Source: CBDIDH01 sp965277595 (GTDB lineage Bacteria > Planctomycetota > Planctomycetia > Isosphaerales > Isosphaeraceae). From it: a stretch of DNA of 64,000 bases. The stretch spans positions 1,984,001 through 2,048,000 of the forward strand of contig CBDIDH010000002.1 in the NCBI GenBank assembly GCA_965277595.1, in the 5' to 3' direction. Positions 18,489 through 27,725 of the stretch are shown piece after piece (the stretch's first letter is position 1; the number at the start of each line of letters is the position of its first letter). The translations under genes and the position numbers were made by a program. A model generated the notes under the pieces. It made no database searches. It worked only from the letters and a program-made list of their open reading frames with translations, and had not been told where the DNA came from.

Positions 18489-19925
18489 TTAGCGGGCCAT
18501 CTTCTTGGCCTGTTCCTCGGCCTGCTCGATCGCGCCGACATAAAGGAAGGCGCCTTCGGGGAGGTGGTCCCACTTGCCGTCGCAGAGTTCCTGGAACGAC
18601 CGGATCGTTTCGGGAAGGGTCGTGTACTGACCTTCCTTGTTCGTGAACGCCTCGGCGACGAAGAAGGGCTGCGAGAAGAACCGCTCGATCCGACGGGCGC
18701 GGTGGACGATGATCTTGTCGTCTTCGGAAAGCTCGTCGACGCCGAGAATCGCGATGATGTCGCGGAGTTCCCGATAGCGCTGAAGCATCGTCTGGACCCG
18801 TCGGGCGACGTCGTAGTGTTCCTGGCCGACGTATTGCGGGTCGAGGATGCGGGAGGTCGATCCGAGCGGGTCGACGGCCGGGAAAATCCCCTTCTCGGCG
18901 ATCGACCGCTGGAGCACGATGAAGGCGTCAAGGAAGCCGAAGGTCGTGGCCGGGGCGGGGTCGGTGAGGTCGTCCGCGGGAACGTAAACGGCCTGCACCG
19001 AGGTCACGGCGCCGGTGTTCGTGGACGTGATCCGTTCTTGCAACGCACCCATCTCGGTCGCGAGCGTCGGCTGGTAACCGACGTTCGAGGGCATCCGGCC
19101 GAGCAAGGCCGAGACCTCGGAACCCGCCTGGCTGAACCGGAAGATGTTGTCGATGAAGAGAAGGGTGTCGGCCCCGGTCGAGTCGCGGAACCATTCGGCG
19201 TTGGTCAAGGCCGAGAGGGCGACGCGGAGCCGGGCACCCGGCGGCTCGTTCATCTGGCCGAAGAACATGACCGTGCTGTCGATGACCGACTTGCCGGTCG
19301 CGCCAATCTTCGTTTCCTGCATTTCGAGCCAGAGGTCGTTCCCTTCGCGGGTCCGTTCACCGACTCCGGCAAAGACCGAGAAGCCGCTGTGGACCTTGGC
19401 GATTCGGGCGATCAGCTCGGTGAGGATCACCGTCTTGCCCAGTCCAGCGCCACCGAAAAGGCCGATCTTGCCGCCGCGGACGAACGGCGTGAGCAGGTCG
19501 ACGACCTTGATGCCCGTCTCGAAGACCTCGGTCTTGGGCGAGAGCTGGTCGAAGGCGGGCGGGTCGCGGTGGATCGGCCAGCGCTCGGTGGCGTGAACCT
19601 CGCCCCGGCCGTCGATCGGGTTGCCGAGCAGGTTGAAGACCCGCCCCAGCGTTTCCTTGCCGACCGGAACACTGACCGGGCCGCCCGTGTCAACCACGGT
19701 CATGCCCCGGACGAGGCCGTCGGTCGATCCGAGAGCGACGCAACGGACCCGGTTGCCGCCGAGGTGCTGCTGGACCTCGCCGGTCAGGTTGATCGTCACC
19801 CCTTTGCCTTCGGCGTGGATCGTCAAGGCGTTATAAATTTCGGGCAGGTGCCCCTCGTCGAACTCGGCGTCGAAGGTCGAGCCGATCACCTGGGCAATCC
19901 GTCCGTTCGCGGTCGCGGTGGCCAT
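18489..19925 (-). CDS. atpD: ATP synthase F1 beta subunit
   Basis: Catalytic subunit of F1. Walker A is GGAGLGKTVILTEL; the catalytic Glu lies in GVGERTREGNDL; Walker B is TLLFIDNIFRFSQAG; the DELSEDDK loop lies in the DELSEED position. 478 residues. ATG 19925 is chosen over the in-frame TTG at 19943 because AGGA precedes it and the family begins near this point. Part of the atp operon. Confidence 0.97.
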   Translation of the reverse strand: MATATANGRIAQVIGSTFDAEFDEGHLPEIYNALTIHAEGKGVTINLTGEVQQHLGGNRVRCVALGSTDGLVRGMTVVDTGGPVSVPVGKETLGRVFNLLGNPIDGRGEVHATERWPIHRDPPAFDQLSPKTEVFETGIKVVDLLTPFVRGGKIGLFGGAGLGKTVILTELIARIAKVHSGFSVFAGVGERTREGNDLWLEMQETKIGATGKSVIDSTVMFFGQMNEPPGARLRVALSALTNAEWFRDSTGADTLLFIDNIFRFSQAGSEVSALLGRMPSNVGYQPTLATEMGALQERITSTNTGAVTSVQAVYVPADDLTDPAPATTFGFLDAFIVLQRSIAEKGIFPAVDPLGSTSRILDPQYVGQEHYDVARRVQTMLQRYRELRDIIAILGVDELSEDDKIIVHRARRIERFFSQPFFVAEAFTNKEGQYTTLPETIRSFQELCDGKWDHLPEGAFLYVGAIEQAEEQAKKMAR

Positions 19926-20010
19926 GAAAGCAAGTCCTGTCAAGAAGATCGTTCCAAGGGAACTCCTTCGCGGGCGTCGCTCGCGAAGTCATCCCCGTTG
20001 TCTTGTCGGG

Positions 20011-20943
20011 TCATTCCAGGGCCGCGGCCCCGCCGATGATCTCGGCCAGCTCTCGGGTGATCTGCGCCTGTCGGGCGCGATTGTAAAGGCGCGTGAGCGA
20101 CTTGATCATGTCGTCGGCGTTCTCGGTCGCCCCTCGCATGGCGACCATCCGGGCGATCTGCTCGCTGACGGCCGCGTCCAGGAAGCACTTGAAGAGCCGG
20201 ACCTTGAACGAGACCGGCACGATCTCTTCGAGAATGCTTCTGGGGTCGGGAACGAACTCATACGGAACCCGCTCGGCCCGGCCTTTTTCTTCCAGAGGAG
20301 CCCCAGACCCGGCGCCTGGTTTCGACTGGCGGACCGACGGACCTGAGTCGCCAACCTGCGCGGCGGTCATCGGCAAGAGGGTCTGGACGACGGCTTCCTG
20401 GCGGGCCGCGTTGATGAATTTCGTGTAAATGACGTCGACCCGGTCGATCTCGCCCCGGAGGAACATGCCGATATATTTGTTGGCCAGCGTCTCGGCCTCG
20501 GCGAACTGCGGGCGATCCTCGAACTGGGTGTAGGTTGCGTCGACGGGGACGCCTCGATACTTCAGGAAGGCGATGCCCCGCTTGCCGGCCACTTCAAGCG
20601 AGACCCCCGTCCCCTCGGTCTCGAAGTCCTGGACGGTCCGGGTCGCGGCGCGGAGGACGTTGCCGTTGTAACCGCCGGCAAGACCTCGGTTGCTCGTGAT
20701 GACCAGGAGCAGGGCCTTGCGGATGGTCGGCCGTTCTTCGAGGAGCGGGTGCGAGACCTCGGCGCCGGTGGCGCCGAGATCGGCCACCAGTTCGGCGATC
20801 TTGCGGGTATACGCTTCCGCCTCGGTCGCGCGGTCGAGCGCCTTCTTGAACCGGGCGGTGGCGATCAGCTCCATCGTCCGGGTGATCTTGCGGATGTTCT
20901 GCACCGACTTGCGGCGCTTGACGATCGCTCGGGCCTTGGCCAT
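20011..20943 (-). CDS. atpG: ATP synthase F1 gamma subunit
   Basis: Central rotor shaft linking Fo to F1. The N-terminal helix MAKARAIVKRRKSVQNIRKI and the C-terminal ENADDMIKSLTRLYNRARQA are the conserved coiled-coil termini, both essential for rotation. The middle has NRGLAGGYN. About 310 residues; a proline/glycine-rich segment around GAGSGAPLEEKG is an extra loop compared with the compact family core. ATG 20943 is chosen at the family start; residues upstream of it are arginine-rich and unlike the family. Confidence 0.95.
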   Translation of the reverse strand: MAKARAIVKRRKSVQNIRKITRTMELIATARFKKALDRATEAEAYTRKIAELVADLGATGAEVSHPLLEERPTIRKALLLVITSNRGLAGGYNGNVLRAATRTVQDFETEGTGVSLEVAGKRGIAFLKYRGVPVDATYTQFEDRPQFAEAETLANKYIGMFLRGEIDRVDVIYTKFINAARQEAVVQTLLPMTAAQVGDSGPSVRQSKPGAGSGAPLEEKGRAERVPYEFVPDPRSILEEIVPVSFKVRLFKCFLDAAVSEQIARMVAMRGATENADDMIKSLTRLYNRARQAQITRELAEIIGGAAALE

Positions 20944-21039
20944 CGGAGGGGTCTCGGGTTGCGGTCGTGCGGCGGTCCGGTGTCGAAAGGGGGGGTGGGG
21001 TGACCGGGATCGACCCCGGTCAACCGCCATCCCGGATTG

Positions 21040-22761
21040 TCAGCTTTTCGCTCCGGCCAAGGCGGCCGACGACGCCGAGGCCGACGGCCGGAACCGTGCC
21101 TTGAACTCGGTCAAGGCCGCCTTCAGGTCGGCCAGGATCGGGTCGGTCAGCTTCTTCTCGCGGCTCAGGTTTTCGCGGACCTTGGGCCGCTGGTCGCGGA
21201 CGAACTGGAGGAATTCGGACTCGAACCGCGAGACATCCTTGCGGGGGACGTCGTCGAGGTAGCCTTCCGAACCGGCATAGATGCTCATCACCTGATCGAC
21301 GACGTCCATCGGTTGATACTGCGGCTGCTTGAGCAGTTCGACCATCCGGTAGCCGCGGTCAAGCTGTTGCTGCGTGGCCTTGTCAAGTTCCGTACCAAGC
21401 TGCGCGAAGGCTTCCAGTTCGCGGAAGGCGGCGAGGTCGAGCCGGAGGCCGCCGGCCACCTTCTTCATCGCCGGAATCTGCGCCTTGCCGCCGACCCGGG
21501 AGACGCTGATGCCGACGTCGACGGCCGGCCGGACTCCCGCGAAGAAGAGGTCGGGCTGAAGGTAAATCTGGCCATCGGTGATCGAGATCACATTCGTCGG
21601 AATATACGCGGAGACCTCGCCTTCGAGCGTTTCGATCAAGGGCAGCGCGGTGAGCGAACCCCCCGACGTGGTCGTCTTGACCACCTTGTGACCCGTCGCG
21701 AAGTGCTCCTTCAAGGCGTGCTTGGCCTCTTCCAGGCCGGGGACGCCGAGGTAAACCTTGTGGTCGACCCCCCAATCCTCGCCAACGTTATCCGTCGGCG
21801 CCGATTCGGGGACGATCACGTACTTATTGGCGAGCTTCGCCGATCGTTCCAGGAGCCGCGAGTGCGCGTAGAAGACGTCGCCCGGATACGCCTCGCGGCC
21901 CGGCGGGCGGCGGAGCAGGAGCGAGAGTTCGCGGTAGGCAACGGCCTGTTTCGAAAGGTCGTCATAGACGCAGAGCGTCGCGCCCCCTTGCTCGTACATG
22001 AAGTATTCGGCCATCGCCGTGCCCGCGTACGGGGCGATGTACTGAAGCGAGGCCGGATCGCTGGCGCCCGAGGCGACGACGATCGTGTAGTCCATCGCGC
22101 CGTTCTTGCGAAGGACCTCGACGAGCGCCGCGGTGGTCGATTCCTTCTGTGCCACGGCGACGTAAACGCAGACGACCCCCTGGCCCTTCTGGTTCAAGAT
22201 CGCGTCGATTGCGATGGCGCTTTTGCCGGTCTTGCGGTCGCCGATGATCAGTTCGCGCTGACCGCGGCCGATCGGGGTCATGGCGTCGATGGCCTTGATT
22301 CCGGTCTGCATCGGTTCATCGACCGGCTGGCGGTCGGCGATCCCGGGCGCGGGGGATTCGACGGCCCGGCTGTGCGGGGTGACGATCGGCCCCTTGTTGT
22401 CGATCGGAACGCCGAGCGGGTTGACGACCCGGCCGATCATCGCCTCGCCGACGGGAACGCGGAGAAGCTGGCCGGTCGCCGTGACCGACTCGCCCTCGTG
22501 AATCCCCGTGTAGTCGCCCAGGATGATCACGCCGACGGACGACTCTTCGAGGTTGAAGGCGAGGCCGCGGACCTTCTCGGCCGACCCCCGGCTCTCAAAC
22601 TCGACCATCTCGCCGGTCATCACTCCGGCGAGGCCGTGGACCCGCGCGATCCCGTCGCCGACTTCGAGGACGCGGCCGACCTCGGACCGGGTCACCTCGG
22701 CCTGGAACTGCTCGATCTCATTCTGAATGACGGAAGTGATCTCGTCGGCTCTGAATTTCAT
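21040..22761 (-). CDS. atpA: ATP synthase F1 alpha subunit
   Basis: Non-catalytic nucleotide-binding subunit of F1. Walker A appears as GDRKTGKSAIAIDAI, and the family signature PGREAYPGDVFYAHSRLLER is present. The N-terminal IEQFQAE helix binds delta. 573 residues is longer than the usual ~505, with extra residues after LANKYVIVPESAP and around the EDWGVDHKVYLGVPG segment, and a C-terminal Ala/Ser tail. It overlaps atpH by 44 bases. Confidence 0.96.
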   Translation of the reverse strand: MKFRADEITSVIQNEIEQFQAEVTRSEVGRVLEVGDGIARVHGLAGVMTGEMVEFESRGSAEKVRGLAFNLEESSVGVIILGDYTGIHEGESVTATGQLLRVPVGEAMIGRVVNPLGVPIDNKGPIVTPHSRAVESPAPGIADRQPVDEPMQTGIKAIDAMTPIGRGQRELIIGDRKTGKSAIAIDAILNQKGQGVVCVYVAVAQKESTTAALVEVLRKNGAMDYTIVVASGASDPASLQYIAPYAGTAMAEYFMYEQGGATLCVYDDLSKQAVAYRELSLLLRRPPGREAYPGDVFYAHSRLLERSAKLANKYVIVPESAPTDNVGEDWGVDHKVYLGVPGLEEAKHALKEHFATGHKVVKTTTSGGSLTALPLIETLEGEVSAYIPTNVISITDGQIYLQPDLFFAGVRPAVDVGISVSRVGGKAQIPAMKKVAGGLRLDLAAFRELEAFAQLGTELDKATQQQLDRGYRMVELLKQPQYQPMDVVDQVMSIYAGSEGYLDDVPRKDVSRFESEFLQFVRDQRPKVRENLSREKKLTDPILADLKAALTEFKARFRPSASASSAALAGAKS

Positions 22762-23356
22762 GCGTCTTTCCTTCGATCAGTCGTTGTCGGAGCTGTTCCA
22801 GACGGTTCCGGACCGAGGCGTCGTAGACGTCGTCGCCGACCTGGACGACCATGCCGCCAATCAGGGCCGGGACCACTTCCTGTTTCAAGACCGGCGTTCC
22901 GCCGAGGCTTCCGGCCAGCTTCTCGCGAAGCGCGTCAGCCTGGGCGTCGGTCAAGGGGACGGCCGAGCGGACCGTGACCGGCTTGCGGTTCTGGCGACGG
23001 TCCCAGATCGCCCGAGCCGACCGGATCGCCGGGCCGAGCAGGTCGAGTCGGCCGTGGCGGTTGAGCACGCGGAGGAAGTTGACCGTTGTCGGCAAGGTTC
23101 GCCCGTCGAACGCCTGCGCGATCAGGCGATCTTTGTCGGCGGCCGTGCGGACAGGCGAGCCCATCATCACCGCGAAGGTCGGAAACTTGTCGCGGACGAA
23201 GGCGTTGACGGCGTCAAGCTCATCGAGCAAATCGTCGACCCCGCCGGTCTTCTCGGCGGCGTTAAGCAGGGCCTCGCCGTAGGTGCGGGCCAGTTCGTCG
23301 GCCTTCTCGTCGAAGACCGTGGTTGTGGTCGGGGCAGGGCCCTGGTCGTCGGTCAT
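22718..23356 (-). CDS. atpH: ATP synthase F1 delta subunit
   Basis: Peripheral-stalk connector between F1 and the b subunits. The N-terminal helical domain (ARTYGEALLNAAEKTG) and the C-terminal signature (VVPALIGGMVVQVGDDVYDASVRNRLEQLRQRL) are both clear. 212 residues. The first 15 residues (DDQGPAPTTTTV) are an extra extension. It overlaps atpA at its 3' end and atpF by four bases at its 5' end. Confidence 0.93.
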   Translation of the reverse strand: MTDDQGPAPTTTTVFDEKADELARTYGEALLNAAEKTGGVDDLLDELDAVNAFVRDKFPTFAVMMGSPVRTAADKDRLIAQAFDGRTLPTTVNFLRVLNRHGRLDLLGPAIRSARAIWDRRQNRKPVTVRSAVPLTDAQADALREKLAGSLGGTPVLKQEVVPALIGGMVVQVGDDVYDASVRNRLEQLRQRLIEGKTHEIQSRRDHFRHSE

Positions 23357-24120
23357 GCCGTCGGACTCCCCTGGACGTTCAGCGTCGGGCGGACGTCGGG
23401 CAGCTCGGCGACGGCCGAGTCGATCAGGCGGCGATGGTCGTCGTCGTTGAGCGACTTCTTGAGCACCTTGCCGGCGACCGAGACGGCCAGGTCGGCCGTC
23501 TTCGACCAGATCTCGGAGAGGGCCTGATCGCGAGCCGTCTCGATCTCGCGTTGAGCACGCTGCCGGGAGGCGTCGGCCTCCGCCTGTGCCTTGCGAAGGG
23601 TCTCGTCCGAGATCGCCTGGGCACTCTTGCGGGCCTCGTCGATCATCGAGCGGACCTGTTCCTCGGTCGCGGCGAGCCTGCGGCGATGCTCGGCGAGGAG
23701 TTGCTCGGCCTCGTTCCGCGCCCGCTCGGTCTCGGTCAGGACGTGTTCGAGGTGCTCCTCGCGGTGATGCAAGGCCGCCAGCAGGGGCTTCCAGGCAAAG
23801 ACGGTCAAGACGAGCAGGAGACCGACGAAGACGACGACCGTCCAGAGAGCCAGGCTTGGCTGAGGCTCAAGGATGTCGGGCTCGTGGACGGACTCATGCT
23901 CCTTGATGTCGTGCTCGGCCCCTTTCAGCGAGGCTTCGACCTTGTGCTCAAGGTTCTTGACTGAGTTCTCGATCGAGTGGAGGGCCCCTTCCGCGCGTGT
24001 TTTCACGGTCGGCGCCGTGTCGGCGGCGCGGGCCGGTCGGGGCGAACCCCCGAGGGCCGCCAGGCCCAGGCAGAGGGCCAGGGCCGCCAGTCCGTGGGCC
24101 AGTTTCGGTTGCCGGGGCAT
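23353..24120 (-). CDS. atpF: ATP synthase Fo b subunit with signal peptide
   Basis: Peripheral-stalk subunit b. A cleavable-looking signal peptide (GLAALALCLGLAALGG, then PARA) is followed by about 75 charged residues, a membrane helix (LALWTVVVFVGLLLVLTVFAW) and a long Ala/Glu/Arg coiled coil (HREEHLEHVLTETERARNEA onward) that runs to the C-terminus. ATG 24120 is chosen because the signal peptide starts there; the frame continues to 24171. At 256 residues it is longer than the typical 160-180. It overlaps atpH by ATGA. Confidence 0.92.
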   Translation of the reverse strand: MPRQPKLAHGLAALALCLGLAALGGSPRPARAADTAPTVKTRAEGALHSIENSVKNLEHKVEASLKGAEHDIKEHESVHEPDILEPQPSLALWTVVVFVGLLLVLTVFAWKPLLAALHHREEHLEHVLTETERARNEAEQLLAEHRRRLAATEEQVRSMIDEARKSAQAISDETLRKAQAEADASRQRAQREIETARDQALSEIWSKTADLAVSVAGKVLKKSLNDDDHRRLIDSAVAELPDVRPTLNVQGSPTA

Positions 24121-24188
24121 GGGGTTGTCAGCCTCGATGGATAGGTCCGTGGATTCTTCAAAGGCGATCATTAAAACTGCGGTCCGGT

Positions 24189-24213
24189 CCCCCGGGCGCG
24201 GCGCGCCCGGGGG
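24189..24213 (-). other. Strong hairpin between atpE and atpF
   Basis: CCCCCGGGCGC (24189-24199) pairs perfectly with GCGCCCGGGGG (24203-24213) around a 3-base loop, 28 bases past the atpE stop. Placed just after the gene whose product is needed in most copies, it may stabilise the upstream message or attenuate downstream transcription. Confidence 0.6.
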
Positions 24214-24240
24214 CTTCAGAGCGGGTCTTTAATTCATCAA

Positions 24241-24597
24241 TCAATAAGGCGAGACGAACAACATCACGATGATCAGGGCGAAGAAGGTCACACCCTCGAT
24301 CAGGGCCGCCGCGATGATCATCGCCGTCTGGATGTTCCCGGCGGTTTCGGGCTGTCGGGCCATGCTCTCGACGGCCGCCTTGGCGAGACCGCCGATTCCC
24401 ATCGCCGCCCCCATGATGATCAGGCCGACGCCGATCGCGCGGGTATCCGAGAAGGCGGACTTCGGCGAGCCGGCATAGGCGATGCGTGACTGGTCGGTGG
24501 GCGAGTTGGCGGCGGCTCCGCCACCCTGCGCGAAGACCGCGCCCTGCGCGAGGAAGAGCATGGCCACGGCCAGCACGGCGGACTTGACGAATTTCAT
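24241..24597 (-). CDS. atpE: ATP synthase Fo c subunit with signal peptide
   Basis: Rotor-ring proteolipid. A signal peptide (SAVLAVAMLFLAQGAVFAQ) and a 30-residue linker precede the two-helix hairpin: helix 1 GVGLIIMGAAMGIGGLAKAAVE, polar loop RQPE, helix 2 TAMIIAAALIEGVTFFALIIV with the ion-binding Glu in ALIEG. The residue after the Glu is Gly and not Ser/Thr, which favours H+ over Na+ coupling (inference). ATG 24597 is chosen at the signal peptide, with AGGG about 8 bases upstream. About 118 residues, against 70-85 usual, all of the excess being N-terminal. Confidence 0.94.
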   Translation of the reverse strand: MKFVKSAVLAVAMLFLAQGAVFAQGGGAAANSPTDQSRIAYAGSPKSAFSDTRAIGVGLIIMGAAMGIGGLAKAAVESMARQPETAGNIQTAMIIAAALIEGVTFFALIIVMLFVSPY

Positions 24598-24777
24598 CGG
24601 ACCCTGGACTCCTCGAATGTCAAACACAGAGGGGGAAGCGAACTCCGCGGGACCGAAAGACGGCCCGCCTTGACGACGACCGGGGGTACGACTCCCGGCC
24701 CGTTGGATCGATCCGATCGAGCGAACAAACGAACGGCGAACCTCTCAGACGCAACGACCCGAACCGTCTCGATCCGA

Positions 24778-25623
24778 TCAGTGTGGATGCACCGCCGAGC
24801 CGATGAAGAGCGCTGAAAGGAAGGTGAAAATGTACGCTTGCAAGAAGGCCACGAAGAGTTCCAGGAGGCTCAGCACGATCACTCCCAGAACACTCGCCCC
24901 CGTGACCGACGCCCAGACCGACGTCGGCAGTTCCTTGGACATCAGGATAAAGCCGAGGATTACCGAGAGGACGATGTGTCCGGCCAGCATGTTGGCGAAG
25001 AGCCGGACGGCCAGGACGAAATGGCGGATGAACAGACCCGCGATCTCGATGACGAACATCAGGCCCCAGAGTATCGGCTTGAGGACGCCGGGAACGTCCA
25101 TGTGCGGGACGATGCCCACCCAGAAGCCGACAATCCCCATCTCCCTCATCCCCGCGAAGATGACCGCGAAAAAGGTCATGATTGCCAGGACGACGGTCAC
25201 GTTGATGTTGCCCGTGGCCGAGGCCATCCCCGGAATCAGGCCGAGCAGGTTGTTAAAGAGAACAAAGAAGAAGACCGTCCAGAGATACGGCAAGAACCCA
25301 TCCGCGCCGTGGCCGCCGATCGCCGGTCGGGCCACCTGGTCGCGGATGAAGAGGATCATCGCCTCGAAGGCATTCAGAAAAGGCCCGCGCGTCACCGGCT
25401 GGCGGGCGACGTGCCGGGCCAGGGGAACGACCACCAGGATCACCAGAACCGCGGCGATCACCTCGGTGACCATGAACCGGGTGATCTGAATCCCCGCGAC
25501 CGTCGGCAGGTGAAGTTCGAGTGCGTTCGGGAACCGCGCGTCGACGGCCCTTCCCCAGTAGGGAAATTCCAGGGTGGGGTGATCCACCACGTGGGCAAGC
25601 GGGTTATCTCCGTGTCCGGCCAT
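24778..25623 (-). CDS. atpB: ATP synthase Fo a subunit
   Basis: Stator subunit forming the proton half-channels. The essential Arg lies in HFVLAVRLFANMLAGH, and the family signature LFNNLLGLIPG precedes it. Five or six membrane helices in 281 residues. The N-terminal 45 residues are periplasmic and hydrophilic. It is followed, after a 180-base gap, by atpE. Confidence 0.95.
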   Translation of the reverse strand: MAGHGDNPLAHVVDHPTLEFPYWGRAVDARFPNALELHLPTVAGIQITRFMVTEVIAAVLVILVVVPLARHVARQPVTRGPFLNAFEAMILFIRDQVARPAIGGHGADGFLPYLWTVFFFVLFNNLLGLIPGMASATGNINVTVVLAIMTFFAVIFAGMREMGIVGFWVGIVPHMDVPGVLKPILWGLMFVIEIAGLFIRHFVLAVRLFANMLAGHIVLSVILGFILMSKELPTSVWASVTGASVLGVIVLSLLELFVAFLQAYIFTFLSALFIGSAVHPH

Positions 25624-25696
25624 GTCGGCAAGGTTCCGTGTGTGTTCAGCGGTCAGATCAGGTCGAGGCGTCGACAGGAATTCCTAACTATCTAGC

Positions 25697-25951
25697 CTAG
25701 CGCGATCGTCGGTTGTCTCGACCTCGGTCTCCCCCGGTCCCTTCTCGGGCGATCCGGAGGATGTTGAACATTCCCAGGCCAAAGCCGAGAAACGCCCCGA
25801 CGAGCAGGGCCAGCGGACTGGTCCCCAGGCGACCATCGAGCACGTGTCCCAGCAAAGGTGGGACAACGAACTCAAGGCCGACGGTGGTGACCCGCGAGGC
25901 CCAGTCCATGCCGACCGACAGATTCGAGCGTGGTTCGTCAGGACTGGTCAC
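25697..25951 (-). CDS. atpZ: AtpZ/AtpI family protein
   Basis: Small membrane protein leading the atp operon, likely aiding c-ring assembly or Mg transport as proposed for AtpI/AtpZ. Two hydrophobic segments (VTTVGLEFVVPPLLGHVLD and LALLVGAFLGFGLGMFNIL) with LDGRLGTSP between them fit PF09527. GTG 25951 is preferred: GGGAG lies about 6 bases upstream and the residues before it are not family-like (the frame is open to 26035). About 84 residues. It is the first gene after the promoter at 26063-26090. Confidence 0.82.
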   Translation of the reverse strand: MTSPDEPRSNLSVGMDWASRVTTVGLEFVVPPLLGHVLDGRLGTSPLALLVGAFLGFGLGMFNILRIAREGTGGDRGRDNRRSR

Positions 25952-26062
25952 GCACGACTCCCATCGTCTCCGGCCGATGCCGACACCGCGTCCCGAAACG
26001 GGCGCGACCCGAAACGACAGAGACGACAAGGCCATGTGAACCGTCTTTGGATTCGGACACCA

Positions 26063-26090
26063 GTTATAACGGACCCCGCCGCCAAGTCAA
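26063..26090 (-). promoter_or_regulatory. Promoter of the ATP synthase operon
   Basis: On the minus strand TTGACT (26085-26090) is separated by 16 bases from TATAAC (26063-26068), close to a sigma-70 promoter. Transcription would start near 26056, about 105 bases before the atpZ start. Confidence 0.65.
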
Positions 26091-26260
26091 CAACCCAGAT
26101 CACCGCTTCGAGAAATATTTCACAAAGTCGCGATGGCATGGGGAAACGTCAAGACGACGGCGGCCCAGGGCCGCGGGGTTGGCGAGGCGTTGGCCTTTCG
26201 CGGCAGTCGTTACAGCCAGGGCAGGATGTCCGTGGCCGGACAGCCGTGACAAAAATTACG

Positions 26261-26289
26261 TTGACACAGGATGACGGATTTGTTATTAC
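26261..26289 (+). promoter_or_regulatory. Promoter of the Rho_N/DUF4912 gene
   Basis: TTGACA (26261-26266, perfect -35) then 17 bases and TATTAC (26284-26289). Transcription would start near 26296 and run into the plus-strand gene at 26615. It is divergent from the atp promoter. Confidence 0.65.
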
Positions 26290-26614
26290 CTAGCTAGCTA
26301 CTCGTTATGTCTTGTCAGTCCGGGTCGAGCCAGTGCGGGGACCAGCCATGCCGTCACCCTTGCGCTCAGAGTCCGACTAAGCCGCTGGGCGGCGTCGTCC
26401 CGCGATCATGCGGGGAGACGGCCGCTCGTTGTGTTGGTGGGTCCGGGTGCTGGCGGGTACGTCGTCGTCCCCCGATATTGCGGCCGACTGGATGGCCTTT
26501 CCCAGTCCGGGACGCATGGAGTTTTCCGGATCGGTCCACTCAGGGATGAACCCGCGTTCCTTGTCCGATCCGCGGCCGGCGCAAGTGCCGCGGATGGAGA
26601 CGGAGTGGCCCCGC
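26290..26614 (+). other. Long leader upstream of the DUF4912 gene
   Basis: About 325 bases between the promoter and the proposed start. The reading frame is open through most of it (from 26408), so translation could begin earlier, for example at 26546 or 26594. An ATG at 26307 opens a Cys-rich 80-codon frame without a ribosome binding site; it is not counted as a gene. Confidence 0.4.
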
Positions 26615-27694
26615 ATGACCGTCGAATCGCTCAAGGACTGCAACAAGAAGCACCTGGCCCAGATGGCCAAGGAGCAAGGGATCGTCGGCTGGCACGCGAT
26701 GCGTAAGGATCAGTTGATCCGCGCGCTCTCGGCCGCGCCGACGTCCTCGAAGAAAGGTTCCAAGGCGCCGGCCAAGACGCCCCTGGCGGTCGAGGTTCCG
26801 GCCGCATCCCGGCGTCCGTCGGTCGGGGGTCCGACCCCCCAGGCGACGCCCCCCAGGCCGTTGACGGTAATGCCCCCCCGGGCTCTGGAACATGCCTGTG
26901 TGAAAGACCGGATCATCGCCATGGTCCGCGACCCATACTGGCTTCACGTGTACTGGGAACTGAGCCGCTCCACGTATGCTCGCGCCCAGGCCGCGCTCGG
27001 TCAGGAATGGCACACGGCCCGGCCGATTCTTCGGCTCATGGACGTGACCAGTGAAGACACGACCTCGGCGACCGAACGGCACGTTCGCGACATCGAGATC
27101 CACGGCGGCGTGAACAACTGGTACATTGACGTCGCCGCTCCGCCCCGGTCGTTCCGGATCGATATCGGCTACGTCGCTCGCCGCGGCAAGTTCTTCGTTC
27201 TGGCGCGCTCGAACGTCATCTCGACGCCCAAGGCTGGCGTTTCCGACGTCCTTGACGAGAACTGGGCAAGCGTTCAGGAGCAGTACCAGAAGATTTACAG
27301 CCAGTCGGGCGGGTCGAGTCAGACGGCCGTCTCGACCGACCTCCGCGAACTCTTCGAGGAACGTCTGCGAAGGCCGATGCACGGTCTTTCGCTTCAAAGT
27401 CTCGGCACGGGTGCCTTGCCTTCGCTTGGTCGTGATTTTCACTTCGAGATTGACGCCGAATTGATCGTTTACGGCTGCACCGAGCCGAACGCCCGGGTCA
27501 CTCTTCAAGGGGAACCCGTGCAGCTTCGACCCGACGGCACGTTTACCGTTCGGTTCAGTCTGCCTGACTCCCGACAGATCATCCCGGCCGTCGCCGCCAG
27601 CCCCGATGGTGTCGAGGAACGGACGATCGTCCTCGCCGTTGAACGCAACACCAAGGAACTTGAGCCGATGATTCACGACGGTAACGAGCTTTAA
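26615..27694 (+). CDS. Rho_N and DUF4912 domain protein
   Basis: The N-terminus (MTVESLKDCNKKHLAQMAKEQ) fits a Rho termination factor N-terminal/SAP-like fold: a Leu-rich start, then GIVGWHAMRKDQLIRAL. A basic Ala/Pro linker follows, then a DUF4912 domain beginning near VKDRIIAMVRDPYWLHVYWEL and running through YIDVAAPPRSFRIDIGYV. A C-terminal beta-rich part (ELIVYGCTEPNARVTLQG) resembles an Ig-like or carbohydrate-surface module. About 359 residues. ATG 26615 is chosen at the domain start; ATG 26594 is an alternative. The function is unknown; a nucleic-acid-binding role is inferred from Rho_N only. Confidence 0.83.
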   Translation: MTVESLKDCNKKHLAQMAKEQGIVGWHAMRKDQLIRALSAAPTSSKKGSKAPAKTPLAVEVPAASRRPSVGGPTPQATPPRPLTVMPPRALEHACVKDRIIAMVRDPYWLHVYWELSRSTYARAQAALGQEWHTARPILRLMDVTSEDTTSATERHVRDIEIHGGVNNWYIDVAAPPRSFRIDIGYVARRGKFFVLARSNVISTPKAGVSDVLDENWASVQEQYQKIYSQSGGSSQTAVSTDLRELFEERLRRPMHGLSLQSLGTGALPSLGRDFHFEIDAELIVYGCTEPNARVTLQGEPVQLRPDGTFTVRFSLPDSRQIIPAVAASPDGVEERTIVLAVERNTKELEPMIHDGNEL

Positions 27695-27725
27695 GTTCCT
27701 TCCTGGAAAGCCTTTTCCCGCATTT

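Noticed and set aside
26307..26549. Cys-rich 80-codon frame near the DUF4912 promoter
   Set aside because: No ribosome binding site and the Cys content ends within 50 codons; overlaps the leader of the real gene.
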